From NCBI RefSeq assembly GCF_007483685.1, contig NZ_VMKN01000001.1:248001-312000 (forward strand): 64,000 bases of DNA. The letters run 5' to 3'. Position numbers and translations under genes: made by a program. Source of the stretch: Litoribacter populi (GTDB taxonomy: Bacteria; Bacteroidota; Bacteroidia; Cytophagales; Cyclobacteriaceae). The notes under the pieces are model-generated. The model searched no databases, was not told where the DNA came from, and was given only the letters and a program-made list of their open reading frames with translations. Shown piece after piece: positions 52,906 to 60,952 of this stretch (positions within the stretch are counted from its first letter, which is position 1; each line of letters begins with the position of its first letter).

Positions 52906-54678
52906 ATGCTTATTAGTAATATCGATTGGGCTATCATAGCCGCATTTTTTGTAGTATCCATGCTCATTGGTGTGATTACTTCCCGGCAGGCGGGCAAGAA
53001 TGCCAAAGAGTTTTTTCTTTCCGGCAGAAATATGCCTTGGTGGCTTTTGGGTGTTTCCATGGTGGCTACTACCTTCTCTGCCGATACTCCAAACCTGGTC
53101 ACTGATATTGTCAGGAAAAATGGGGTTTCAGGTAACTGGGTCTGGTGGGCCTTTTTGCTTACCGGTATGCTTACTGTATTCGTATACGCCAAATTATGGA
53201 GGCGCTCCAAAATCACCACTGACCTTGAATTTTATGAAATCCGCTATGGTGGGAAGCCGGCTGCATTCTTAAGAGCTTTTAGAGCTTTATACTTAGGTGT
53301 ATTTTTTAACATTGTAATTATGGCTACCGTATCATTGGCGGCTATTAAAATTGGAGGTGTGATGCTGGGGCTGACACCTGTGCAAACGATGCTAATCGCC
53401 TCTATTGTCACCGTATTTTACAGCTCACTGGGTGGACTTAGAGGAGTGTTATTAACAGATTTCTTCCAGTTCTTTATTTCCATTGCCGGTTCTTTCGGTG
53501 CCGCGTGGTATATTCTTCAGCAACCCGAGATAGGATCTCTAGATGCACTTTTTGCAAATCCACAAGTTGCAGATAAACTCAACCTTTTACCAGATTTTTC
53601 CGATAGCACTACATTAATACCCCTTTTGATTGTGCCGATAGCTGTACAGTGGTGGGCCACTTGGTATCCAGGAGCAGAGCCCGGCGGGGGTGGTTACATT
53701 GCCCAAAGAATGCTTTCTGCCAAAGATGAAAAGAATGCTATTGGGGCCACCTTGTTTTTCAATATTGCCCATTATGCGCTCAGACCTTGGCCGTGGATTA
53801 TCATTGCCTTATGCTCGATAGTTGTATTCCCCGAGATCAGTGATCTTAAAGTTGCGTTTCCACATCTGCCGGACGACAAGTTAAATGACGATTTAGCCTA
53901 TCCTGCCATGCTCACCTTTTTGCCGGTTGGCTTGCTGGGGATAGTACTAGCCTCCTTGATCGCTGCTTTTATGTCCACCATTTCTACTCACCTCAACTGG
54001 GGAAGTTCTTATGTGGTCAATGATTTTTACGTCAGGTTTATCAAGCCAGAGGCCAGTGATAAGGAACAAGTGATGGTGGGCCGCTTGAGTACGGTTTTGC
54101 TTATGGTTTTTGCTGCATTCCTGGCTTTAGAACTTCAAAATGCGCTTCAAGCCTTTGAAATCTTACTTCAAATTGGTGCGGGTACAGGTCTTATATTCAT
54201 CCTTAGATGGTTTTGGTGGAGGATCAATGCCTACACAGAAATTACCGGGATGGTAGTGTCCTTTGTTCTAGCCATATATTTCGAGCTATACCATGAAAAA
54301 CTTGGTTTTGAGCCTTTGCTAAGCCATGAAAAGCTGCTGTGGGGTGTTACCATTACAAGCATTGCCTGGATATCTGTGACATTGTTGACAAAGCCTGAAA
54401 ATAATCAGGTGCTCAGAGGTTTTTACAAACTTGTGCACCCTGCTGCTAAGGGTTGGAAAACTTTCCTTCAGAGAAATCCTGATATCCGTCCGGAAAAAGG
54501 ACAGCTTCCCTTTGAGATCAGTTTGATGCTCGCAGGATGTATTACTGTGTATTGCGCTTTATTCGCTACCGGATTTTGGATTTATGGTAATGTGGCAGCG
54601 GGAATGGTGGCAACAGCTGTTGCGGTTGCGGGGGGATTGTTTATGTTCCTGGGCTGGAATAAAATGAAGGTGGATTAA
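52906..54678 (+). CDS. Sodium:solute symporter family protein
   Basis: The 590-aa SSS-family protein has about 13-14 transmembrane helices: GVITSRQAGKNAKEFFLSGRNMPWWLLG, TFSADTPNLVTDIV, YSSLGGLRGVLLTDFFQF (core), and AAFMSTISTHLNWGSSYVVNDFY. The substrate is not determinable from sequence. Its TAA stop overlaps the converging minus-strand gene by 4 nt, inside a shared terminator hairpin. Confidence 0.93.
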   Translation: MLISNIDWAIIAAFFVVSMLIGVITSRQAGKNAKEFFLSGRNMPWWLLGVSMVATTFSADTPNLVTDIVRKNGVSGNWVWWAFLLTGMLTVFVYAKLWRRSKITTDLEFYEIRYGGKPAAFLRAFRALYLGVFFNIVIMATVSLAAIKIGGVMLGLTPVQTMLIASIVTVFYSSLGGLRGVLLTDFFQFFISIAGSFGAAWYILQQPEIGSLDALFANPQVADKLNLLPDFSDSTTLIPLLIVPIAVQWWATWYPGAEPGGGGYIAQRMLSAKDEKNAIGATLFFNIAHYALRPWPWIIIALCSIVVFPEISDLKVAFPHLPDDKLNDDLAYPAMLTFLPVGLLGIVLASLIAAFMSTISTHLNWGSSYVVNDFYVRFIKPEASDKEQVMVGRLSTVLLMVFAAFLALELQNALQAFEILLQIGAGTGLIFILRWFWWRINAYTEITGMVVSFVLAIYFELYHEKLGFEPLLSHEKLLWGVTITSIAWISVTLLTKPENNQVLRGFYKLVHPAAKGWKTFLQRNPDIRPEKGQLPFEISLMLAGCITVYCALFATGFWIYGNVAAGMVATAVAVAGGLFMFLGWNKMKVD

Positions 54679-54695
54679 CTATCCACCTTTTTGTT
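54667..54695. terminator. Bidirectional terminator shared by two converging genes and overlapping both stops
   Basis: The stem AAGGTGGA / TCCACCTT with a 7-nt loop is followed by TTTGTTTTT. It covers both stop codons, and each arm encodes KVD, the C-terminal end of the symporter and near-end of the small membrane protein. Confidence 0.75.
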
Positions 54696-55016
54696 TTTAG
54701 ATCGGCTGAAGAGCTTGACCAGCTTTTTCTCCTTTTCCCAGAAGAAGGAAAACTGTCCAAATAAAAAGCCATAAAACAGCAATACGATCTGATAAAGCGG
54801 GAGTACAAACAGGAAGTACAGGGTACTTTTCCAAAAACCGCCTGTACTCATATCAATTCCCATCAATTCTAGTAAAGGGGTTTTGAGGATCATGATGGTA
54901 GTCCCCGTTGCAGCAAACACCATGAGAACTAAAAAGACTTGCCACATGCTAGAAAGCCCCCATTTGGTTTGAAGCTTGTGCAGATAAGAGGGTGATTTCG
55001 TCGTTTGTTTATTCAT
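54675..55016 (-). CDS. Small two-helix membrane protein, DUF6787-like
   Basis: The start is set at the ATG giving MNKQTTKSPSYLHKLQ; the frame is open farther upstream, inside the M14 gene. The 113-aa protein has two membrane helices (QVFLVLMVFAATGTTIMIL and LYFLFVLPLYQIVLLFYGF) and a GQFSFFWEKEKKLV C-terminus, which fits the DUF6787 family (assigned from memory). It starts 4 nt after the M14 peptidase stop on the same strand, so translation is coupled. Confidence 0.8.
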   Translation of the reverse strand: MNKQTTKSPSYLHKLQTKWGLSSMWQVFLVLMVFAATGTTIMILKTPLLELMGIDMSTGGFWKSTLYFLFVLPLYQIVLLFYGFLFGQFSFFWEKEKKLVKLFSRSKNKKVDS

Positions 55017-55020
55017 TTTC

Positions 55021-56751
55021 TCAATTTTCGATTCTATAAATCGGGTAGCGATTGTGGGCTTTTTCCTTCCATGGACTGTTTTCAAAAACCCACCTCAATT
55101 GGGCCGGTCCATTTTCTGCAAAATCCCCATTTGCTGCCTTTAGTTCTTCTAATTCTTCCCTAAGACTAGGATTACTTTCCAAGTATTCAGCTGCCAAATC
55201 TTCAAAAACATATGCTGAATAGCCTTCCTTGGACTGTAAAATCATATCGAAATAGTTCCACGAAAAGAAGCTGTCTTCAGCCTGTGGCTCAAGAATCTCC
55301 ATAACAAAGCGATTGCTTTCTTGATTCATTTCGAGCCAAAAATCTCCCTTTTTTATCAATAATTTCTCTTCTTCCTTCCCTACCTTTACTTTACTGTGGT
55401 TGAAGTGGCCCTCGTAAGCCCTGTTTGAAGTTTCAAAATCCTCAATATGATAAACCTGCACGGTTAACGTAGTGTCTTCCTTAATTTGGCTCAACTGCAC
55501 TCCGTTCCTTCTGAGATGGTTGACCACGTTGTGCCAACCTTGGGGGATGATGTAGGCCTTGGGTTTACTCAACCTTAAGCTAGGTTCATAAGTGTTATAA
55601 TATTTTACCTCGGCCTCAAAAGGCTTACTTTGATCGTAGTAAAGCCTGTCCTGTCCAGAAATCAAGCTTTCCTTGGTTCCAGATTCATAACCCAAAAACT
55701 TGATGAGCTCATATTCCTCCCTATTTGGAATGTGGTTGAAACCGAATTCAGTGGCCTCCTTGGTTTTTTCTTTGGCTTCACGCTGTAAGGTCAGCATCTT
55801 ATCTCCATCCATTTCAACCTGTTGGAGGAATACCTCCAGCAGGGAGTACATGCTTTCCACTCGATTCCTATAACTCTTTAGCATGTGTGCTTCAGGCATG
55901 AAACTAAGCGTATGAAACAAGGCTGCATAACCGCTGCTATATCTGGGGCCATCCTTAAATTGCACCCAACCGTTTTCGGGTGGTCCTCCCCATGCATTTA
56001 CGTACGGTACCAGTGGATATTGTCGTTCCTCCATTTTTTCAAACAGGAAAGGAATCATTTCGCTCTTTAAGTAGCTTCCCAATGGCTCGGCCAACCTGTC
56101 GTGCTGGGTTGGGATCAATGTCATGATATGCTGATAGTCGGCCCCATTACTGGTATGGGTGTCTATGAATACTAAAGGATTGAGGAGGTGAAAGATTTCG
56201 TGAAATGAAGCCGCATTCCGCGTATCCGCTTTGATGAAATCTCTGTTTAGATCATAATTCCTTGCGTTTCCCCTGAATCCATATTCCTCCGGCCCGTTTT
56301 GGTTGACCCTAGTGGTGGAGTTACGGTTGAGATGCCCACCTATGTTGTAGACAGGAATAATGGCCAAAATAATGTCCTCCTGGAGGGTGATTTTTTTTTC
56401 GGCCAAATCCCGCAGCAACATCATAGAGGCATCTATACCAGCTGGCTCCCCAGGGTGGATACCGTTGTTTATGAGGACTACCTTCTTACCTTCCTCTTTC
56501 CAGGCGGCTGCGTCAAATGCTCCCGAATGGTCATAAATTGCCAGATGCAAAGGTAAGCCACTGTCGGTTAATCCTTTTTCCCAGAGTTTTACGTGCTCAT
56601 AGGTATCTGCTAGAGCTTCGTAAAAGCTTATAATTTCGGGATACGGAGCCGTTTGACTACCTGAACTTGCCTCGTATAAAGTGGTCTGTGCTATCGCTGA
56701 ATGAGCTATCATCAAGCAAATGGCAAAATATAAAAAACGCATATTGTTCAA
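55021..56751 (-). CDS. M14-family zinc carboxypeptidase, exported
   Basis: The 576-aa protein has a signal peptide (to about residue 22). The M14 zinc site is HPGE (His99, Glu102) and the third ligand lies in FIDTHTSNG. Other matches are NRDFIKADTRN and FKDGPRYSSGYAAL. It is distinct from the longer M14 protein at 22044-24572. It is probably periplasmic. The small DUF6787-like gene is downstream, 4 nt away. Confidence 0.92.
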   Translation of the reverse strand: MNNMRFLYFAICLMIAHSAIAQTTLYEASSGSQTAPYPEIISFYEALADTYEHVKLWEKGLTDSGLPLHLAIYDHSGAFDAAAWKEEGKKVVLINNGIHPGEPAGIDASMMLLRDLAEKKITLQEDIILAIIPVYNIGGHLNRNSTTRVNQNGPEEYGFRGNARNYDLNRDFIKADTRNAASFHEIFHLLNPLVFIDTHTSNGADYQHIMTLIPTQHDRLAEPLGSYLKSEMIPFLFEKMEERQYPLVPYVNAWGGPPENGWVQFKDGPRYSSGYAALFHTLSFMPEAHMLKSYRNRVESMYSLLEVFLQQVEMDGDKMLTLQREAKEKTKEATEFGFNHIPNREEYELIKFLGYESGTKESLISGQDRLYYDQSKPFEAEVKYYNTYEPSLRLSKPKAYIIPQGWHNVVNHLRRNGVQLSQIKEDTTLTVQVYHIEDFETSNRAYEGHFNHSKVKVGKEEEKLLIKKGDFWLEMNQESNRFVMEILEPQAEDSFFSWNYFDMILQSKEGYSAYVFEDLAAEYLESNPSLREELEELKAANGDFAENGPAQLRWVFENSPWKEKAHNRYPIYRIEN

Positions 56752-56809
56752 ATTTTGGATGAAGATACTAAATAACTGACATTCTCTCCCTATTGCAAAA
56801 CCTCACATT

Positions 56810-56903
56810 ATAACGTAACTTACGTGACGTTAAGTGCGTGACGTTAAGTGCGTGACGCAAAGTGCGTGACGTAAGTTGCATGACGTAAAGTGCGTGAAGT
56901 CAG
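56810..56903. repeat. 14-bp tandem repeat array upstream of an ATPase gene
   Basis: Unit GTGACGTTAAGTGC is repeated five times in exact 14-bp register (56824-56893), with a diverged unit before (56810-56823) and a partial one after (56894-56903). Copies differ at 0 to 3 positions. The core ACGT/GTGACG is kept throughout. The array ends 27 nt before the ATPase ATG at 56931, and no other copy was found in the window. Confidence 0.9.
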
Positions 56904-56930
56904 ATTGATTAATTTAAAAACAGGCTTGGA

Positions 56931-58058
56931 ATGAGCAAAAAACCGTTTAATCCTTTTCCTCTTCTCTCTTACAGGGGCAAAAAATACTTCTGTGACCGAG
57001 AGAACGAGCTTTCTACAATGCTTGATCATCTTCAAAATGACCGTAATATTGTGCTTTACTCATGGAGGAGAATGGGTAAATCCGCATTGATTTATCGACT
57101 TTTTGATGAGTTAGAGTCGGGTAATTTTGAATGTTTATATGTAGATTTCTTAGCTACAAGGAGTGTAGAGGATGCCATAAATACCCTCACACAAGCCCTC
57201 TATGAAAAATACGGAAAGACCAAAACCGGAATTTCAGCTACCATTCAAAGGCTATTTTCTGTTTTGGGTGTAACTGTGGGATTTAACGCACTTACAGGAG
57301 TTCCTGAAATCAACTTCAAGGTGAATCCCACTACTATACCAGAACATTCCTTATCGGCATTAGGACAGTTTTTAAGTGAAAGGAAAAAAAGGGTAGTTGT
57401 GGCCATTGATGAGTTCCAGCAAGTGTCAAACTATGAGAACGGGCATGCCGAGGCGGTTTTTAGGACATGGGTGCAGCAGTTTCCAGAGGTAAGGTTCATA
57501 TTTAGCGGAAGCCATAGAAAAATGATGGTTAGCATGTTTGCTGAAAAGAACCGGCCATTTTACCATAGCGCCCAATTGTTGGCATTGGATCCCATACCGT
57601 TGGAAAAATATGCGCCTTTTATCCAGGGGCATTTTCAGGCAAGGTCGAAAGAAATATCCCTTGAACAAATCGATACAATTTACCAATGGGCTAGAGGGCA
57701 GACTTACACCATTCAGCTCATCTGCAATTATTTGTTTTCACACTGTGTGAAAGTCAGCGATGCAGATATAACATTTGTGTTGGATGAGATTTTGAACCAG
57801 CATCAGGGGATGTTTGGTAGCATGGCTAAAATGCTCACCAAGACACAATGGAGGCTTTTTAAAGCTATAGCCAAGGAAGAGCCTCTTCAATCCCCCCAAG
57901 GAAAGGATTTCCTGCTGAAATATGGGTTAGGAGCTGCAAGTACCGTAGCTACTGCCTTAAAAGCACTGGAAAGACTTGAGCTGGTAGTTGAGGAAGATGA
58001 GGGTGGATATATCGTCCACGAGGTACTATTATCCAGATGGATGGCTAGGTTAGTCTAG
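56931..58058 (+). CDS. P-loop ATPase with C-terminal winged helix (ATPase_2-like)
   Basis: The 375-aa protein belongs, by my reading, to the archaeal/bacterial ATPase_2 (MNS clade STAND-like) P-loop group: an N-terminal CDRENELSTMLDHL, Walker A SWRRMGKSALI (about residues 44-54), Walker B VVVAIDEFQQV, sensor-like FIFSGSHRKMM, GQTYTIQLICNYLF, and a C-terminal winged helix (KYGLGAASTVATALKALERLELVVEEDEGGY). Such genes are often mobile, patchy and of unknown role. A 14-bp tandem array stands directly upstream. No partner gene is present. Confidence 0.88.
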   Translation: MSKKPFNPFPLLSYRGKKYFCDRENELSTMLDHLQNDRNIVLYSWRRMGKSALIYRLFDELESGNFECLYVDFLATRSVEDAINTLTQALYEKYGKTKTGISATIQRLFSVLGVTVGFNALTGVPEINFKVNPTTIPEHSLSALGQFLSERKKRVVVAIDEFQQVSNYENGHAEAVFRTWVQQFPEVRFIFSGSHRKMMVSMFAEKNRPFYHSAQLLALDPIPLEKYAPFIQGHFQARSKEISLEQIDTIYQWARGQTYTIQLICNYLFSHCVKVSDADITFVLDEILNQHQGMFGSMAKMLTKTQWRLFKAIAKEEPLQSPQGKDFLLKYGLGAASTVATALKALERLELVVEEDEGGYIVHEVLLSRWMARLV

Positions 58059-58066
58059 CCAAATTT

Positions 58067-58095
58067 AAAAAGCCAACCCGAAGGCTGGCTTTTTC
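58067..58095. terminator. Terminator between the ATPase and aspartate kinase genes
   Basis: The stem AAAAAGCCA / TGGCTTTTT with a further CC/GG pair (one mismatch between) has flanking A and T runs, so it can serve both converging genes. Confidence 0.75.
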
Positions 58096-58096
58096 A

Positions 58097-59419
58097 TCAA
58101 TTGAATGTAAAAAGATTACTGTTTAGCGATTTGAGCGCATCATTTTTTATTGAGGTGTTCACCAGTAAAGATACATTGTGACGGCTACCCCCATAAGATA
58201 CCATGCGGATAGGGAAATCGATCATGGCATCCATGATATCCTTCAAGGTGCCCTTACTTTCGGCTACCATGTTGCCCACTATACAAATGATACTTTGATT
58301 TTGATCCACTTCCACTATCCCAAAGTGCTCCAGTTCTGAGATGATCTCTACAAGATGCGTTTCATCATCGATAGTTACAGATAGAGCCACTTCAGAAGTG
58401 GTAATCATATCAATCGGCGTCTTATATGCTTCAAAGATTTCAAAGACCTTTCTCAGGAAGCCGTAGGCGAGCAGCATGCGGCTTGATTTGATTTTGATGG
58501 CAGTGATACCGTCTTTGGCAGCTATAGCCTTTACGCCTTGTCCTTGTTCTTCAGCGGTGATGGTAGTACCCAATGCATCAGGCTGCATGGTGTTGAGTAG
58601 CTTGACGGGGACGTTGTACATCTGAGCTGGCCAAATAGAAGCAGGATGGAGTATCTTGGCTCCAAAATAGGCCAATTCAGCTGCTTCATCAAATGACAGC
58701 TGGGCAATCGGCTTGGTCTGGTCTACGATCCTCGGATCATTGTTATGCATCCCGTCAATATCGGTCCAGATTTCAATTACCTCCGCGTTCAGCGCTGCCC
58801 CTATAAGTGAGGCTGTATAGTCACTGCCCCCTCTTTTGAGGTTGTCGATCTCCTTGCGGTGATTTTTGCAGACAAAACCCTGAGTGATGAATAGCTTTTG
58901 GTGTGGGTAGTCCGAAAGGATGGACTTCAACCTCTCCTCAATTTTAAGCAGTTCTGGCTCCTGATTCTCATCGATGCTCATAAAGTCGATGGCAGGTAGA
59001 AATACAGCGTCTATCAGCAATTCATCCAATAAAGTGCAGAACAGCTTGGTGGACAAAAGTTCGCCCTGAGCCAAAATGTCCCGGTTTATGGCCTCGTTGA
59101 AATTGATCTTCAGAATGATGTTCAAAAATTCGAAATGCTCCTGGATGATGCTGAGGGCTTTTGCTCTTCCTGCTTCGGTACTCAAAAGCTCCATATAGAA
59201 ACTTTCATAATGAACTTGCAGCTCATCTATAATTTGCTTGGCCTCCTTCTTATTGGCTTGGCTCAATGCCTCCCCGATTTGGATTAGGGCATTGGTAGTG
59301 CCGGCAAGGGCGGAAAGGACAACTATTTTGGGAGAGTCGTCTTGAATTATAAGGTCTTTGACCTGGTGCATTCTCTCGGGCCTGCCGACAGACGTGCCGC
59401 CAAATTTCATGATTTTCAT
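58097..59419 (-). CDS. lysC: Aspartate kinase (monofunctional, lysC-type)
   Basis: The enzyme phosphorylates aspartate in the first step to lysine, threonine and methionine. The start is set at the ATG giving MKIMKFGGTSVGRPERM, the standard opening. The 440-aa protein has KFGGTSVG, LKRGGSDYTASLIGAALNA, WTDIDGM and two ACT-type regulatory stretches (about 290-440). It follows ribH by 56 nt on the same strand. No lysine riboswitch fits in the short gap. Confidence 0.94.
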   Translation of the reverse strand: MKIMKFGGTSVGRPERMHQVKDLIIQDDSPKIVVLSALAGTTNALIQIGEALSQANKKEAKQIIDELQVHYESFYMELLSTEAGRAKALSIIQEHFEFLNIILKINFNEAINRDILAQGELLSTKLFCTLLDELLIDAVFLPAIDFMSIDENQEPELLKIEERLKSILSDYPHQKLFITQGFVCKNHRKEIDNLKRGGSDYTASLIGAALNAEVIEIWTDIDGMHNNDPRIVDQTKPIAQLSFDEAAELAYFGAKILHPASIWPAQMYNVPVKLLNTMQPDALGTTITAEEQGQGVKAIAAKDGITAIKIKSSRMLLAYGFLRKVFEIFEAYKTPIDMITTSEVALSVTIDDETHLVEIISELEHFGIVEVDQNQSIICIVGNMVAESKGTLKDIMDAMIDFPIRMVSYGGSRHNVSLLVNTSIKNDALKSLNSNLFTFN

Positions 59420-59475
59420 AACTGAAAGCATCCGTATTCCAAATACGGAAGTAATAGGTTTAAATAAATAGTTGG

Positions 59476-59952
59476 TTAAAAGCCCAGCATTTTGATGGCA
59501 GTGATGGCAGCTTCGTCGCCTTTGTTGCCATGCTTGCCTCCTGACCTGTCCAATGCCTGTTGCTGAGTGTTAGGTGTTAATACCCCAAAGATCACCGGTT
59601 TGTTATACTTTAGACTGACATTTGTAATTCCATGGGCCACGGCATCACAAATAAAATCAAAATGCCTGGTTTCCCCCTGTATAACACAGCCTAAGCAAAT
59701 AACTGCATCGATCTCCTCAATTTCAGCTGTCCACTGGGCACCAAGGGAAAGTTCAAAGGAGCCAGGTACGTTTTTTCTAAAGATGTTTTCCTTTTTAGCC
59801 CCATGTTTGAGCAAGGTGCTGATAGCCCCTTCGTAAAGGGCCTCTGTCACATCTTCATTCCATTCTGACACCACTACGGCAAATTTCTTATCGCTGATAT
59901 CGGGGATGTTGCCTGCTGAATATTCACTGAGGTTTTTAAGTTGGGTAGCCAT
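59476..59952 (-). CDS. ribH: 6,7-dimethyl-8-ribityllumazine synthase
   Basis: The enzyme makes the riboflavin precursor lumazine. The 158-aa protein has KFAVVVSEWNEDVTEALYEGA, VPGSFELSLGAQW, the substrate loop GCVIQGETRHFDFICDAVAHGI, and the C-terminal FGVLTPNTQQQALDRSGGKHGNKGDEAA. No FMN riboswitch can be seen in the 5' gap. Co-transcription with aspartate kinase is likely. Confidence 0.97.
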   Translation of the reverse strand: MATQLKNLSEYSAGNIPDISDKKFAVVVSEWNEDVTEALYEGAISTLLKHGAKKENIFRKNVPGSFELSLGAQWTAEIEEIDAVICLGCVIQGETRHFDFICDAVAHGITNVSLKYNKPVIFGVLTPNTQQQALDRSGGKHGNKGDEAAITAIKMLGF

Positions 59953-59983
59953 GAGTTGGTGGGTTTTGATTAGTTATAAAAAC

Positions 59984-60016
59984 AAAAAAAGAGTAAAGCC
60001 GGTGGGCCTTACTCTC
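59984..60016 (-). terminator. Rho-independent terminator of the TPR gene
   Basis: On the minus strand, GAGTAA...GCC / GGC...TTACTC (one mismatch) with a short loop runs into seven T. It separates the TPR gene from ribH. Confidence 0.75.
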
Positions 60017-60040
60017 TCTAAAATGCTCTGCACAGCAGCA

Positions 60041-60760
60041 TTACCTAGAGGCAAGGCCTTCTAAGCGCGCTTTATGCTTTCGTGCTGCAGTAAATTCATA
60101 AGATTCGAAGTATTTCTCCTCGATCTCCTCGTAAGTCTTGATTGCATTGTTGATGTCGCCATTTTCCTCATAGGCAATTGCCAACTTGTTCAAGTAGCGA
60201 GGAGTGAAGAATTTGTTCTCCTTGTAGTCAGCAGCTTTTTTATAGGAGTTGATAGCATCACCTGTTTGACCAAGCTCCATCTGAGCATCGCCGATCAAGG
60301 CATAAGCTCTAGCCTGAACAAAGAAATCACTTGAAGAGAAATTTTTAAGGTGGTCAACCGCTTTCTGGTGCTCTCCTTCTGCAAGGTAAAGAGATCCAGC
60401 ATAGAAATGTGCTAGATTAGATGCATCCGTTCCGCTGTATTTGTCAATGATTGTCAAAAAGCCAGCATGTTCTCCGTCACCGTTAAGGGCAAGGTCTGCT
60501 TCATCCTGCTCCCAGTAATATACTGCTTGGTACATTTCTGCTTGGGCGATCTTGTTTTGGTTGGCTTTGTGGATTTGAAAACCAATTACTCCGGCGATTA
60601 CCAAAACGATAGCAATGATTATCCCTCCTACTAATTTCGTGTTCTCCTTCAAGAACGCCTCGCCTCTACCTAACCTGTCAGCAATTACGTCCGGATTTTC
60701 CAGAAGTTCATTTGCCTGCTCTTGTTGTGCTTTTACGTTTTTAATGTCTGTCTTCGCCAT
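60041..60760 (-). CDS. Tetratricopeptide-repeat membrane protein
   Basis: The 239-aa protein has a cytoplasmic N-terminus, one membrane helix (KLVGGIIIAIVLVIAGVIGF, about 40-60) and a C-terminal TPR array (GSLYLAEGEHQKAVDHLKNF, AYALIGDAQMELGQTGDAINSYKKAADY, KLAIAYEENGDINNAIKTYEEI). It resembles YfgM-type proteins linked to the Sec translocon; that assignment is inference. It is the sole gene on its transcript, with a strong promoter and terminator. Confidence 0.88.
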   Translation of the reverse strand: MAKTDIKNVKAQQEQANELLENPDVIADRLGRGEAFLKENTKLVGGIIIAIVLVIAGVIGFQIHKANQNKIAQAEMYQAVYYWEQDEADLALNGDGEHAGFLTIIDKYSGTDASNLAHFYAGSLYLAEGEHQKAVDHLKNFSSSDFFVQARAYALIGDAQMELGQTGDAINSYKKAADYKENKFFTPRYLNKLAIAYEENGDINNAIKTYEEIEEKYFESYEFTAARKHKARLEGLASR

Positions 60761-60779
60761 TTTTACTAATTTTCAGTCG

Positions 60780-60810
60780 CAAATATAGAGGATGTTTTAT
60801 TTAATAGCAA
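60780..60810 (-). promoter_or_regulatory. Bacteroidota-type promoter of the TPR gene
   Basis: On the minus strand, -33 TTG (60808-60810), a 20-nt spacer and -7 TATATTTG (60780-60787) match the consensus. It lies 19 nt before the ATG. Confidence 0.7.
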
Positions 60811-60893
60811 TATCTTATTTCCCCTGTCATTTGCCAGAAACTAAAGGAGCTCGGCAAATGAAGCCTTAATATTAGGACATTCTTTTGTTTTAT

Positions 60894-60932
60894 AAAAAAA
60901 TAACCCCCAAAATGATTTCATTTTGGGGGTTA
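60894..60932 (-). terminator. Rho-independent terminator of pdhA
   Basis: A 15-bp perfect stem TAACCCCCAAAATGA / TCATTTTGGGGGTTA with a 2-nt loop is followed on the minus strand by seven T. It ends 20 nt past the pdhA stop. Confidence 0.9.
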
Positions 60933-60952
60933 AAATATCTTATATGGTTAAT

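Noticed and set aside
56810-56903. CRISPR or plasmid origin
   Set aside because: Units abut without spacers, so not CRISPR. No Rep gene, partition gene or DnaA boxes nearby, so an origin is not supported, though an iteron-like role cannot be excluded.
59420-59475. Lysine riboswitch before aspartate kinase
   Set aside because: The gap is only 56 nt, too short for the known riboswitch fold.
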